Source of the DNA: Udeniomyces pyricola
Lineage: Eukaryota > Basidiomycota > Tremellomycetes > Cystofilobasidiales > Mrakiaceae
NCBI GenBank assembly: GCA_039545295.1
Contig: BCIK01000017.1
Location: 248,001-312,000 of the forward strand
Direction: 5' to 3'
Length of the DNA stretch: 64,000 bases
The notes under the pieces: generated by a model
The model's database searches: none
Told to the model about the DNA's origin: nothing
Seen by the model: only the letters and a program-made list of their open reading frames with translations
Shown here: positions 49,694-60,950 of the stretch, one piece after another
How the letters are laid out: each line of letters starts with the position of its first letter
Position numbering within the stretch: position 1 is the first letter of the stretch
Translations under genes and position numbers: made by a program

Positions 49694-51080
49694 CTACCAA
49701 AAACTACACCTCTCGCCTCCATCTTTCCACCTCCTCCTCACCTCCTCCGTCGTACATTCAAACTCCTCTTTGCCCAGTTTCCGATTGACCTCGTTGTGTC
49801 TCTGACAGAGCCACCTTTCGAACGTTTCCCTGGACCGAACGGCGGTTCGAAGAGCGGATTCGCCTCCGGCCTTGTCGACGGAGGCGGCGAAATCGGAACG
49901 GCAGTGTGGGCAAGGGTATAGATGGGTTAGAGAGAGGATGAGGGAGGTGAGGTGGGCTTGGTGGGATGGAGAAGGGGAAGGAGGGAGGGAAGAAGCGAGG
50001 GTGTGAAGGAGGATCCAGGTGGAACTGAAGGTTTATGTTGTTTTTTTTTTTTTTTGGAACGATGATGAAGGAAGGAAAAAAGGAGTTTTTTTTGGCGGGG
50101 AGAGGAGGGGAGGAGGAAGAAAGAACAAGTCAGTTCCTGATACGTTTTAGTCGTTCATCCATTGAACAAAGAATCATTCCCTGAATAGTCGTGACAAATC
50201 CCGAGTCCAAACAAAAGAACAACAGCAGTCACCGCGACGACGATATCAAGGAGCGACCATCCTTAGGGAACCACGAGAGAAGAGATTTACCCGAACCAGA
50301 CCAAACAAAGAGAAAAGAAAGAACAAGAAAAAAAAAAAAAAAAAGAAGACTGACCGACCGAGTTCTTCGATGTCCGGTGGACAATCCTTTCGCATCTCCC
50401 TCACCTCCTCCTCCGACCGCAATCCTAGCTTCATCAAATCCTCTACCTCTTTGCTCCCTGGTTCAGTTCCAGTCTCGTTTGTATCGGTAGTGGTAGCAGC
50501 ATCATCAGCTGTTGCAGCGGCTGCGGCGGCTGCAGCGGCTGCGGTTGTACCGGACGATGAACGGTGATGTTGATCAGAGGACTGCTTTTTGGAGGTAGAA
50601 GATGGTTTGGAAGGCCCTTTTTTCATCCAATTGCTAAAAGAAGTGCATGCCTGAGGTTTGTATACAGAGAAGACGACATCGAAAGAAGAAGACAATGATG
50701 GAAGCGGGAGAAAGAAGGGGGGGGGGGACGAAGGAGAAAGAGTATGAGAGGCTGAGTCATCATCCCGCACTGAGAGAAAACCCCCCAAAAAAAATTGAGG
50801 TTCGTACAGCACATGGTTTTCCATCGGCGTCCAAGAAGACTTTTGGTTTACTCAGAGGAGGAGGAGAACCAGTCGTGGGTGTCGTCGTATCGGCGTGGAG
50901 GATGGGGAAGAAGGATCCAACGGACGAAGGGGCGGTGAAGGCAAAGGCTAGGAGGAGCCCCCCACTCGACGCGAACAAGAGAGTTTTCGTGAAGGGTCTA
51001 CGGGTGGGCTTCGGGAGTGATGTGTGAAGAAGAGGGGAGGAGGACGGGCGGAGGATAGGACGGAGGAGGGATGGACGCAT
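49694..51080 (-). CDS. FAD-linked sulfhydryl oxidase Erv1 (mitochondrial)
   Basis: Three exons (51080-50808, 50650-50355, 50024-49694) give 299 residues. The Erv1/ALR domain is clear: CPPDIEELGR|STWILLHTLA, then THLYPCPHCRSDF with the redox-active CxxC, and the structural Cys pair WLC-x16-C in exon 3. It uses FAD to pass electrons from Mia40 to cytochrome c or oxygen in the intermembrane space. The shuttle motif near the N-terminus is GKPCAAC, formed across the exon 1-2 junction. Before it lies a basic leader and one hydrophobic segment (LLFASSGGLLLAFAF). Between shuttle and catalytic domain is an unusual linker of Ser/Lys and a run of ten Ala. The protein ends at GGERCSFW. Exon 3 has no Met; its frame is fixed by splice phase. 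It is longer than yeast Erv1 (189 residues). Confidence 0.93.
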
Positions 51081-51848
51081 GAATGCAAGTGGAAAACGGG
51101 GGAAGACGGTCGTCGTTGGGTGAATCCCCAAGAAACGCGTCGATCTATCGACGCGTGTCGTTCCGGATGACTTCATAGATTGGATCAATTTATGATATGT
51201 ATGAAAGAATGATAATATACATGCACAGTCTGACTCCCATCAGATCAGTAAACATATCATTAACATACAAACTGGCACTGAAGTCTCATATATACACATA
51301 TATCTGCATATGATCATAGGCAAGGCGCATTAGATTTATATATATGATCTACATACACCGACCGGTCTTCAACAGAAACCCAAGACAACAAGGCGGTATA
51401 TACGTGGATGATCCATATATATATATAACCCACTAGCTAGTAATTGAGGTAGCAGTGGACCAGGAGCTGTACTAAATAAGTAAGTAAGTTGAAAGCGAGC
51501 CACGGCGTGTATTCACGTATAAAACGCCAGCCGGATCAGGAGCGCGAAGTACGATAAGGATAAACGATCGATTGAGAGCATCAAAGAGTCCCTAGAGGGC
51601 CAGGGTAAAAGCAGAGTGGTGGAGGGCGTCGAAAAATAGAAGCAGCTGACGAAAGTAGATAATAGTGCGGAGAGATATTGCAGATGGAGATAACCCGGGA
51701 AACTAGGAGTCGGCAGGGAAAAGAGAAGAAAAAAAAGGAAAGCAAAACACGAAAAAAGCAGGAAAAAAAAAGAAGAGCAAGAGCAAATCAAATTCTATCG
51801 TCTTGAAGAATCCAACTTGAAATGTTTTGTTTTGATTTTGTTTGGTTA
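51081..51848. other. spacer between minus-strand genes
   Basis: Holds the promoter of ERV1 and the 3' flank of the RING-PH-vWA gene. Several AT-rich palindrome-like stretches occur (51215-51235, 51290-51345, 51415-51427). No coding signal is seen. Confidence 0.5.
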
Positions 51849-54800
51849 TTATTCTCGAGGAGCCAAGATGGATTTTTGGACGAGTTGAAGGGCTTGCTCC
51901 GACGTGAAGAACAGACGCTCCGTCTCGGTCCGACGCGTCCAGGATTTTTGAGCACGAAGCACCATGGCCTTTGTCCAGTCAAAATAACAAGAAGAAGACG
52001 AAGAAGCAATCAAGGATGCAGACCGATGATATGATCAGTCCAAAGTCACACACTAGCTCAAAAGTAGATTCCTATAAGAGACAGGTTGTACTCGAGAGGA
52101 TCTCCGAATCGACGACGACAAGCGACCGACTCACCTGTTGAGCTGTAAAGCATCTCGTCTCTCTCTCAAAGAACGGTCTAGATTCCTCTTCCAACCCTTC
52201 CAGCACCAGCTCAACATCCTGCAAGATGGCTTCGAGTGCCAAGATGGTCGCTCGGTTCGCAGCGTCCTTCCTTTCGCGTTTGGCGATCGAAGTCGAGGAG
52301 GCGTAGGCGGAAGCGGCCGTGGCGGCTGCAGCATTGGACGAAGCCAGTTGGTCAAGAAGCGTATTGACGACGGTTCGGACGATCATCCGGGTCTCCCCCA
52401 TCAGACGTTGGGCTTGAGTGTGGTTGCCTTTTGCGACGAGGAGCAAGGAACGCGTCATCATGTCCGAAACGAGGAGCTCCATGCGTCGACGGACGATCAG
52501 CGGCTCAGAGCTCGTCGTCGAGGGTGGATCAGGGAACGAAGAGTGCGCGGTAGAAGCGGGTGAAAGGAGAGTGAGCGTCAGGAGAAGAGGTTTGGCGAGT
52601 CGAGTACAGCTCTTGGCAGCTGAGGGATCGGTGAAGGAACAATCGAGATCGAGGACGGGTAAATCTTCAATCTGGGCCGCTGTCGCTGAGCCGCTCGAGG
52701 CGTAGAGGGCTTCGCCTAGTCGAGTGACGTCTCCGAGGCTAGTGCTTGTCGAGGACATGGACCGAGGGATAGCGGGCGCCCGGCCTGATCGTACGGGAGA
52801 GATGTTGACACCGAGGTGATGGGAACGCGATGGTGGAACGAGCGACGAGTCATCAGAGGATGACTCTGTCTGATGACCTCCTCGAGAAGGACTCGACGAT
52901 CTTGAAGATGAACCTCGACCCTCATTAGAAGCGCTACCGGAAGTCGGTACGTCCAGCTCAAGTTCGATGAGGATCTCCTTTCTCTCGCCGTGTCGGACCT
53001 CGCGGAGCTCGATATCGACGTGCTTGCCGTCGGGTGCGAGGACATGTTGCGCTGCGCCGGAGACCTTGCGAATCTTGAACTCGTTGCCATGACTTGACAA
53101 ATGGATCTTCATGTTGGTCACCGCGATGCTCATCATGCCTCCGACGATACCGGCAAGCGAGTCTTGGAGATTGTACCTGAAAGGTAACACGTGTTTGCAA
53201 ATTCCAGCATTCGCGTATGAGCACGGATGAATAATCAGGGGCATACAACTCAAAGACAAAGAAAGCAAGCAACTCACCAGTCGGGCACAAAGGTGTACGA
53301 TCCATGGGTGTGGTTGGAGATAAGCCACAGCGGCGAAGGATCATGCGACTTGCCATAGCCAACTGAATGAACCGGAACGCTGATGATGAGAACACAGCCA
53401 TGGTACGAAGATAGATAGACAATTTGAACTTGGTCAGTACAAACGGTAAAGATGCAAAGCATGCTCAGAGTACAAGAAAAAAACGAACGTACCCAGCGGC
53501 TTCAGCTCGAGCCAGAACAAGATCCATCTGACCTCGGTGAACGCTGTCGGTCGTGTCGCTGACAAGGCATATGCCAGATAACGGGTTGCGGGTCTTGCGT
53601 TGAAGGACGACATCGAGCGCTGTTGACCAAAACGGACGAAGAGAAAGGTGTTCAAACAATGTTCATCAGCTAAGCTTATATACGTACTGATAGAACCACA
53701 CATAAAAAAAAACTGAAGCACAGAAAAGAGGATGCCTGACTGACCGACATTGACGGCCGATACTACGTCTGACTTTTCCTCCTTAGACGAGCCATCGAGC
53801 ACGATCAACTTCTTGTCGACAGACGTATCCGGGTACTCATTTCCTATAGTGTCGATCAACTCGAGCACCCTCCGCTTGCCCTCTCCATCCCGACCGACGG
53901 CGAGGAAAGGCGTCTTGCGAATGACTCCGTCCACGCCGTTCTCAAAGGTGATAACAGAAAGCCGATCTTTGGGACCAAGAGTCGACATGATGAAGGTGAG
54001 GGTTGGTTTGATGACCCGGGTTCGTAGAGACGTGGCAGATGAGGAAGCGGTCGGGGAAGAGAGGGAAAACAAAAGGAGCAGGTCGATAGGCGTGTGGGCG
54101 ACGGATGTGGAGCGGGGATAGATGGATCCAGGAGGGGTCTGAGGGAAGGCCGAGCCAGTTGGAGAGGGGGAAGGAAGATTGTCCGAGTGACATGAGCTTC
54201 GAAGTTGAGAAAGGGAGCCTTGCAGATGGGGACCGTTTCTCGCGGCATCGACACCAAGCATGGCCGCAAGCTTATTCGAGCTGCCGGACATGGTGGATGA
54301 CGCTCCAGGAGATAAAGGCAAGGGTGGTGTGGGAAGTTGCTTTGTTCCTAGAGGCGCTTGCTTTGTTACAGGTTGCCCGTTGTGGTCCAAGATGGGGATG
54401 AGGTGAGTGATGCGATCCCACCATCGCTCTTTTGTCGCTCGGTCGGCAAAGGCCAGAACAAAGTCGTCCGTATCCTGATTCTTCATCAAAATTGTCATGC
54501 ACAAGCTCGGAGCGTGACTGAAAGACAACGACGAGAGCGACGATCCCTGTCGGAAGCCATCGATGACACCTCGCATGTGATGAACAAAGACCTTGCCCTT
54601 TAGCTTTAGCACCTTGTCCTCGTCTGAGGTGGATGAGCGAAGCTGATTCGATGACGGTTTTCGCTTGAACAAGGATGACGACTTTGTCTTGAATGAGGTA
54701 GCGGGTGCCGATTCAGCGACGCAGAGAAGGGCTTCCTTGAACAGGTAGACGAGGAAGTCGCGGTCCTTGGCTTGGGTCGGCTTGCTCGCCGATGACGACG

Positions 54801-57800
54801 AGGGAGTCGACCGAACAAAGGCCCTATCTGATGCAAGAAGCGTCGAGAGGCTGTCAAATGTCGAGGGAGAGAGAGCACCGCCTGAAGAGATGAGTCGATG
54901 ACGGAGCTCATCTGGAGACGGGTACGAAGAGATAGTTGACGAGGAGGGTGAAGAGGATGAAGAGTGTACAAAGGCAGGAAGCAGATGCTGCTGGTTTGAT
55001 TCGGGTTGACGAGGGTGTTTCGAAGCTTGATGGGTGATTGGAGGTGCGACGGATCGAATGCGGGAGTGTTCAGCGTAGTCGGCGATCTTGCCACGTTCTG
55101 GAAGCTCCACGACGACGGCAGCGGTGACGATCATCTTGCCTTCGGCGTCTCCACGACGAATCATGCTCTTATACTCTGGTAGAACAACGATGCTCGGGGT
55201 GACGATAGGAGCATTGTGCGACTGGTGTTTTGAGACGTGGTCACTCTGACCGGAACGCGTCGAGGTGGTAGAGGAGGCAAGTGGGTCGAGAGGGTCGTTG
55301 TCATCGATATCCTCGTCGAACAGGTTGTTGCCTGAGGAGTGATGAGGGTTCAGGAGAGGAGGCGGAGGGGCGTGGGCAGATTTGACGCCAGTCAGGGAGG
55401 CGAGCTCTGGATGTGAAACAGACGAAAATGGCGACGAGCAAACGAGCGAAGCGTGAGTGAAGGTAAAAGACACAAAGGATACCAATCAGTCAGGAGGAGT
55501 CAAATCGACAACGTCAGTGTTAGTCGCAATCGAGATAGAGCCAGAACGTACTGCTCGCTTTTCCCCCTCCCCTAGCGGGTCCACCATCCTCCGACACCTT
55601 CATCGGCTTCCTGCAAACGCCACAGACCCCAAACGACTGGGGTTTTCTTGCGATGCCATACCGGTTGACCTCTGGTAAGGGTCCGTAGACGTGCACGAAA
55701 CAATCCTGTCGAGGTGGATTTAATCGGGAGGTGTACATAACAGCAAGAAGGCGAGGAAAAAGAAGGCATGTAGAATAAGCGGCTGCGGTGACCACGGACA
55801 ACTCGTCCGGCAACCGACGGATCTAAAGATGCAAAGACTTACGTGATGAACCGCATGTCCACACTCGGGGATGACATCGGGCTTCTCGCCTTGGATGCGA
55901 AAATCAGCCCCCATCCGCTCGACACAAACAGGGCACTTGTACGCTTCTGCTTCGTCCATGTCAGTGCTGACGATAAGGGACAAGGGTGGAGCGTTGGTCG
56001 TAGGATAATGTGAACCGGAGTATGTTGAACCGCTATTCTCCCAACCGAAAGAGGATCTCGAGGCGGCGGTCGACCCGGTGGCGGATTTGGATGGCGAAGG
56101 AGCGGCCAAAGCGGCGAACGGATGAGGAGTAGTCCGAGCGGGGCTCGAACCACCAGCGGCGATGGTCGAAAGAGAAGGGGATTTTGGGACAACACGCTCG
56201 GCAGGATGGGGCGGCCGGACGCTGCCGCCATAACTCGAGGCGTTGCTGGTGCGGTTAGTGAGTCCATGCGAGCGAGAGGTGAAGTGGGAAAAAGTGGATG
56301 AGCCCGCGGCGGAGGATGACGTCGAGGTGCGGGATTGAGATTGAGACAGTTGCCGACTAGCTTGCTGACTGAGAGAGATAGTCGAAGCAGGCGGGGGGAT
56401 AAGAGGAAGCGGAGGAAGGCTGCTAAGTGCACCAGCCGAACTTCGTTGAGGGCGCGGCGGTGGATGGCTGGAAGGAGGAGCAGGAAACTTAGTGTGAACC
56501 TGCAGGACGTTGACCAGAATGGATGAGAAATTTATAAAAATGCCACGAGTCAGTTCAGGTCTCTACGCGACGATGCAAGCAAAATAGCTGCACAAAAAAT
56601 TCACGCAAGAAAACCAATCAGGATGTCTGAAAGAGCAATGAACTGACACTCGAGCGGAAGAAGTCATCTTCGTCATCTTCACTGCCCTCTGTTGTATATC
56701 TTTCAGGGCAGTCACGAACGCTTGATGATCTCTCGGGGTTTTCATTCGAGTTTGGCACTCCATCGACGGTCCTGCTCGGGCCCTTTCGCCTGGTCGCTTG
56801 GTCGTTGTCGCTCCATGCCGACCTCGCATCTGAACTTCGACGGCTTAGCATTGATGTTCCATCATTCTCGTCGCGTCGGCCAAACTCATCCATCTGAGGA
56901 GGTCCAAGTGAACGACCGAGAGAGGGGCCCATGTCGGTCTTGGGTGAGAGAGGAGGGGTGGTGGGATTGGGTGAGGTAAGAGTGGAGGAGTCGCAGTGTT
57001 CAGGACGCGTGGGTGTCTTCAGGGAATTAGAGGCAGACGACGACGCTGAGAAGAGGGAGGATCGAGTGGAACGGGACGAATTTGAAGCGATAGAGACAAG
57101 CGATCGACGTTTGAGGCTTGGCTCAGGGGATGTATCGAGAAGGAAGGAAGGCGTCTCGGCCTGTAAGTGTAACGGTTCGAGAAGAGGGGCAATGCCAATA
57201 TGCGTCGCGACAGGAGCGCCAGGTTCGGTAAATGAAGTTGTTTCAGAGAGGAGCGAAGGCAAAAGGAGAGGTGGTGGAGATAAAACAGGGGATGAAAACG
57301 ATTGAGGGGAGGACGGTGTCGCTTGGGAAGGAGGCCTGAGCGAGCTTGGATGGATGGCGATTTCAATGATGTCGAGGTCGGAGCCGTCGTCGAAGGTGGT
57401 GCTGTCGTCGGGGGATGAGAATATGGTGCTGTTGTCGGACGAGATGAGCCCCGAGAGAGGATCGGCGGGGGGCGAAAGAGGGGGTGAGACGGAAGAAGGA
57501 GGGGAAGGGGAAGAAGGGTGGCAGAGTGGTGGTCGGGGGGATTCCTTAGAGTCAGGCAGTGGAGAGGGGAGGACCGTTCCCCACCGGATAGAGTGCAAAG
57601 TCGAAGGCTTCCGGGTCAATCGATGAGGACCGATGGATGGTGCTGATGATGGAGGAGGAGGAGTGCCCTCTGAAGGCGGCCAAGTTGCATCTGAGGGGGT
57701 CCGAGCGGTCGTTAATGATAGGGGCGAAGACGAAGACGACCGTGGTTGGGGGATTGATCCCGATGGTCCGGGAACTATCTTATCTCGATCTGCTCTCTCT

Positions 57801-58381
57801 GCTTCCAGCGTTTCGACTTTGAGCCCTTCCGCCTCTGATCCTGATCTCCACACCTCGTTCGAACCCGACTCGAGCCCATCGGCCCCAAGCATGAGCGAAC
57901 CAATTCGAGCAAACATCATCGATCTCCGGTTGTCCTCCTCCGGCCCTCGGTCGCGTCCGGTCGGGCCGTCAGTGGTGGCGGTGGCTTCTCTCGACAATGG
58001 CATTTCGGGCCCAAGCCGAAGAGACGACGGGGGTGGAGATAAGGGTAAGAATTCAAGCCCACGAGGTGACATATCGTGGGGTGAAGTTGAGAACAAGTCT
58101 GAGGGAGAAAGGTGAAGGGGTAAGCCAGCGTATAATTGGCTGTTTTCCCGTGGAGAGGATGGGATGGGCGCAAGACCACTCGACGGAGGCGAGGTTGGAG
58201 GATGCATCGAGGAGGGTGACGAGACCAAGGGGGAGGATGGTGGCAGGCTATCGTCGTCTGGCCAGGAGGAGTCTCTGAGGCAAGCAAGGTCGGCTTGGGA
58301 GAGGACAAAATCTAAGGAGGAAGATGGACGACGTGAGAACTCGAGCTTGACACCGTCGTCGTCGTGCCAAACCGGTGCCAT
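51849..58381 (-). CDS. RING-PH-vWA protein, Ste5/Far1-like scaffold candidate
   Basis: Eight exons (58381-56648, 56499-55843, 55705-55552, 55406-53745, 53619-53493, 53379-53278, 53176-52135, 51968-51849) join in frame into 1865 residues. Residues 1-760 are Ser/Pro-rich and disordered. A C3H2C3 RING spans about 767-828: CPVC, CGHAVHHDC and, after the exon 2-3 junction, CGVC. A PH-like region follows at about 1070-1190 (DRDFLVYLFKEALLC to DDFVLAFADRATKERWWDRI). A von Willebrand A-like fold begins near 1300 (IDLLLLFSLSS, KDRLSVITF, VNVALDVVLQRK, ICLVSD), without the metal-binding DxSxS motif. A C-terminal beta/helical part ends in WTRRTETERLFF. This domain order is that of the fungal Ste5 and Far1 pheromone-MAPK scaffolds. 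A signalling role is inferred; E3 ligase activity is possible. Confidence 0.8.
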
Positions 58382-60950
58382 GATCTCCAGGCGTAAGAGG
58401 GTTTCGGATCCTCGGTGAATTGGCCGGACAGAGCAGATACGGGAAGGGTCGAAGGTCGTTGTTCTCCCAATGAGGAAGGGTGGCGGCTGGAGGTTTGAAA
58501 GGGATTGGCCGAAGAAGTCAGAACATCGAACATCGTTGTTCGATTGATGTTTGCCGGATCGAGTCCAGCGCGGTGAATTAATCTCATAATCATCTTGTGA
58601 TCGGACCTTCGGCTGGGCTCGAGCACTTGAGCATGGATGTATATCTCATATCGGACACTGTTATATCGGATTGCGAGGATAATCTAGTTGAAAGTCGATC
58701 TGCTGCATGAAGAACGTCTAACGTACTGCCACGCCCCTTGGTATATAAACTTATATATCGGATCGACGTCATTCCAGTGCATTTTAATGCGCATTGATCA
58801 TATTTTCCCCTCCATTCTTTGCTTTGTTCCACGAATCCACTTAGTGGCAGTCGAAGCATACATATATGCAGGTGCAGGGAATACCAGCATGGGCTGAGTC
58901 TAGCTATAGTTAGATAGCTCGCGCGTCGGCAATCATGCATGAGAAGAGTTGATGAGAGAAAAGAGAACATAGATGCGACCGAGACACGCTGATAAAGACG
59001 CGTCTTCCGATCTTCCAATCCCATGCTCATCGAACTATCGAGGCTCCGCAGCAAAGCGCACTGGCGTCAACTAGATTAAGTTTCGACATTCCTCTATCGG
59101 ATTGATGTTTATCGCATCACATTTGCGCCAGATAACGTACGTATGTCATCGCTGGGGTGAGCCGATGTAAGCGGAAATTGCAAGTGTGTTGCAACAACGT
59201 CGAGGCGAAGCCAACAAAGCTACAAAGAGTCATTCAATTTCAAGTCAAGCCGGGATGACAAGATCGAGTCAAAACGCAAACACGAAGCCGGAATAAATCG
59301 ATCGACCGGGGGAAAAGGAAGGCTGGGCCAGGGTCGGGGGCGCGTTCGGCCGCAGCACGAGCAGAAGAGGACGTGACACCGTAATATACGCTACGATATA
59401 TTTGCCATGCGCAATACGCACGCGCCATTTAGATACGTTGGTCGCAATGCGCAACACGCGTACAACGCAACAACCAACTTCAAGTTGTTGCGACGATTGA
59501 CCGTGGGCGGTACGACAGTTATGCGTACGCGGCATGCGTCCTCGACGAGGCAGCTCGCTTTCACACATGCAACCATGCAGGAATCAAGAATGAGGTTTAG
59601 TTGGGTTATATCGTACTGGCATCAAAAACGTTGGACTGACCAGATAGTTACCAAATGAGTTGGATAATTAACGCAAGAGAAGGCATATATATACACATAT
59701 TCAGAGACAATATGCATGCTCGTAGCTAGCTGCCATATGGGATACACTGTGGTGCTCTCGTAGGTCTACCTAACTTACCCATGCCCAATGAAACATTATT
59801 TGTGACAGGCAATCCATGTGCTTGTTGCGCAATCAGGATAGACCGACATCTCTCGCTCACAGATGCGCCGCGAAACATGTGTATATATACACGCATCGTA
59901 GTAGGACGTCTGATCGTGCATGATCCCATCTTGCTGCATGTCGCATGGTCTCTGTTAGGTTTCTATATTCACTCTTCGATGTCATCTAATCTCCCTCGAC
60001 AGCAACCACGTCTAGTTCGCTGCCGCACATTCTCTTGATCGCTCCCTCGTCCACTCCGTGAGTCCTGAATGAAGGTAGACGTCGCACGGAGGCGAGGTGT
60101 TTAGTGGACCAAGTCGGTGGTCCGACAGTGAGAAGACTTGGATGAGGATGGCGATATGCAAGTTAAGATGCTGTTGAGTTGAAGGATACTCACATGAGAC
60201 TCTCGACATGATGATGACCGGATGGTGGGACGCAGAACCCATGATCATATGAACTCGATTGGGAGTCGTCTGCATCAGAGCAGTCGTCGGTCGCCCTGAC
60301 GCGCCTGACTTGGCCGGTGGCCTGACGCCCTGACGCGTACGACGCGACGCATGACTCACGACACGTCGCTGTGCAACGGTCAGGTTACGAAATCAGCACA
60401 TATATATTTATACACTTGCGCACATGCAACATGCAACATCTGGCAAGTTTCATGCAGCTTTGTCCCACTCTTGATTTGAAGATTTGTGGGATGAGGCTTG
60501 AGGTTACGATTATGTCGTTAATTATCCATGCATATGGCTGCTTTCCGCCTGGCGTTTCGAAGTTGACAGTTGCGGGAGGTCTAGGTGATCGTGCAGATCA
60601 TGGTACTGCATATTCCATCTATGCAATTCTTGCCCATCCCCCGAGAGAGACGTTGACCGTCAAGAAGCCTCACCGAACCTGACCGTACGTTCAGGGCAGT
60701 ATCCTACATCGAGGCCTCGACAAGCGCATCGGTACAGTGTTAGCATAAGGGATTACCGGTCCGACCGCAGGCCCAGATAGCTAGGTTCGGATGTCTCAGG
60801 ACGTGATCAATGTCGTCACACTTGCACTCAAGCTACTAGTATTCGTGTTCTGCTTCGTCGCTATCCCGTTCAACGTTCAACGTCCATCACTATACCGACC
60901 CGTACGATCCGTCATCAGACTTGGCCCCATTCTCCGAACCGTCAGGATCT
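58382..60950. other. 2.6-kb spacer, no gene recognised
   Basis: Base composition is even, with scattered TA-rich stretches (58740-58760, 59688-59700, 59880-59890, 60405-60415). Open frames are short and have no family pattern. It includes the promoter of the large minus-strand gene and that of the plus-strand gene at 60951. A small non-coding RNA cannot be excluded. Confidence 0.45.
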
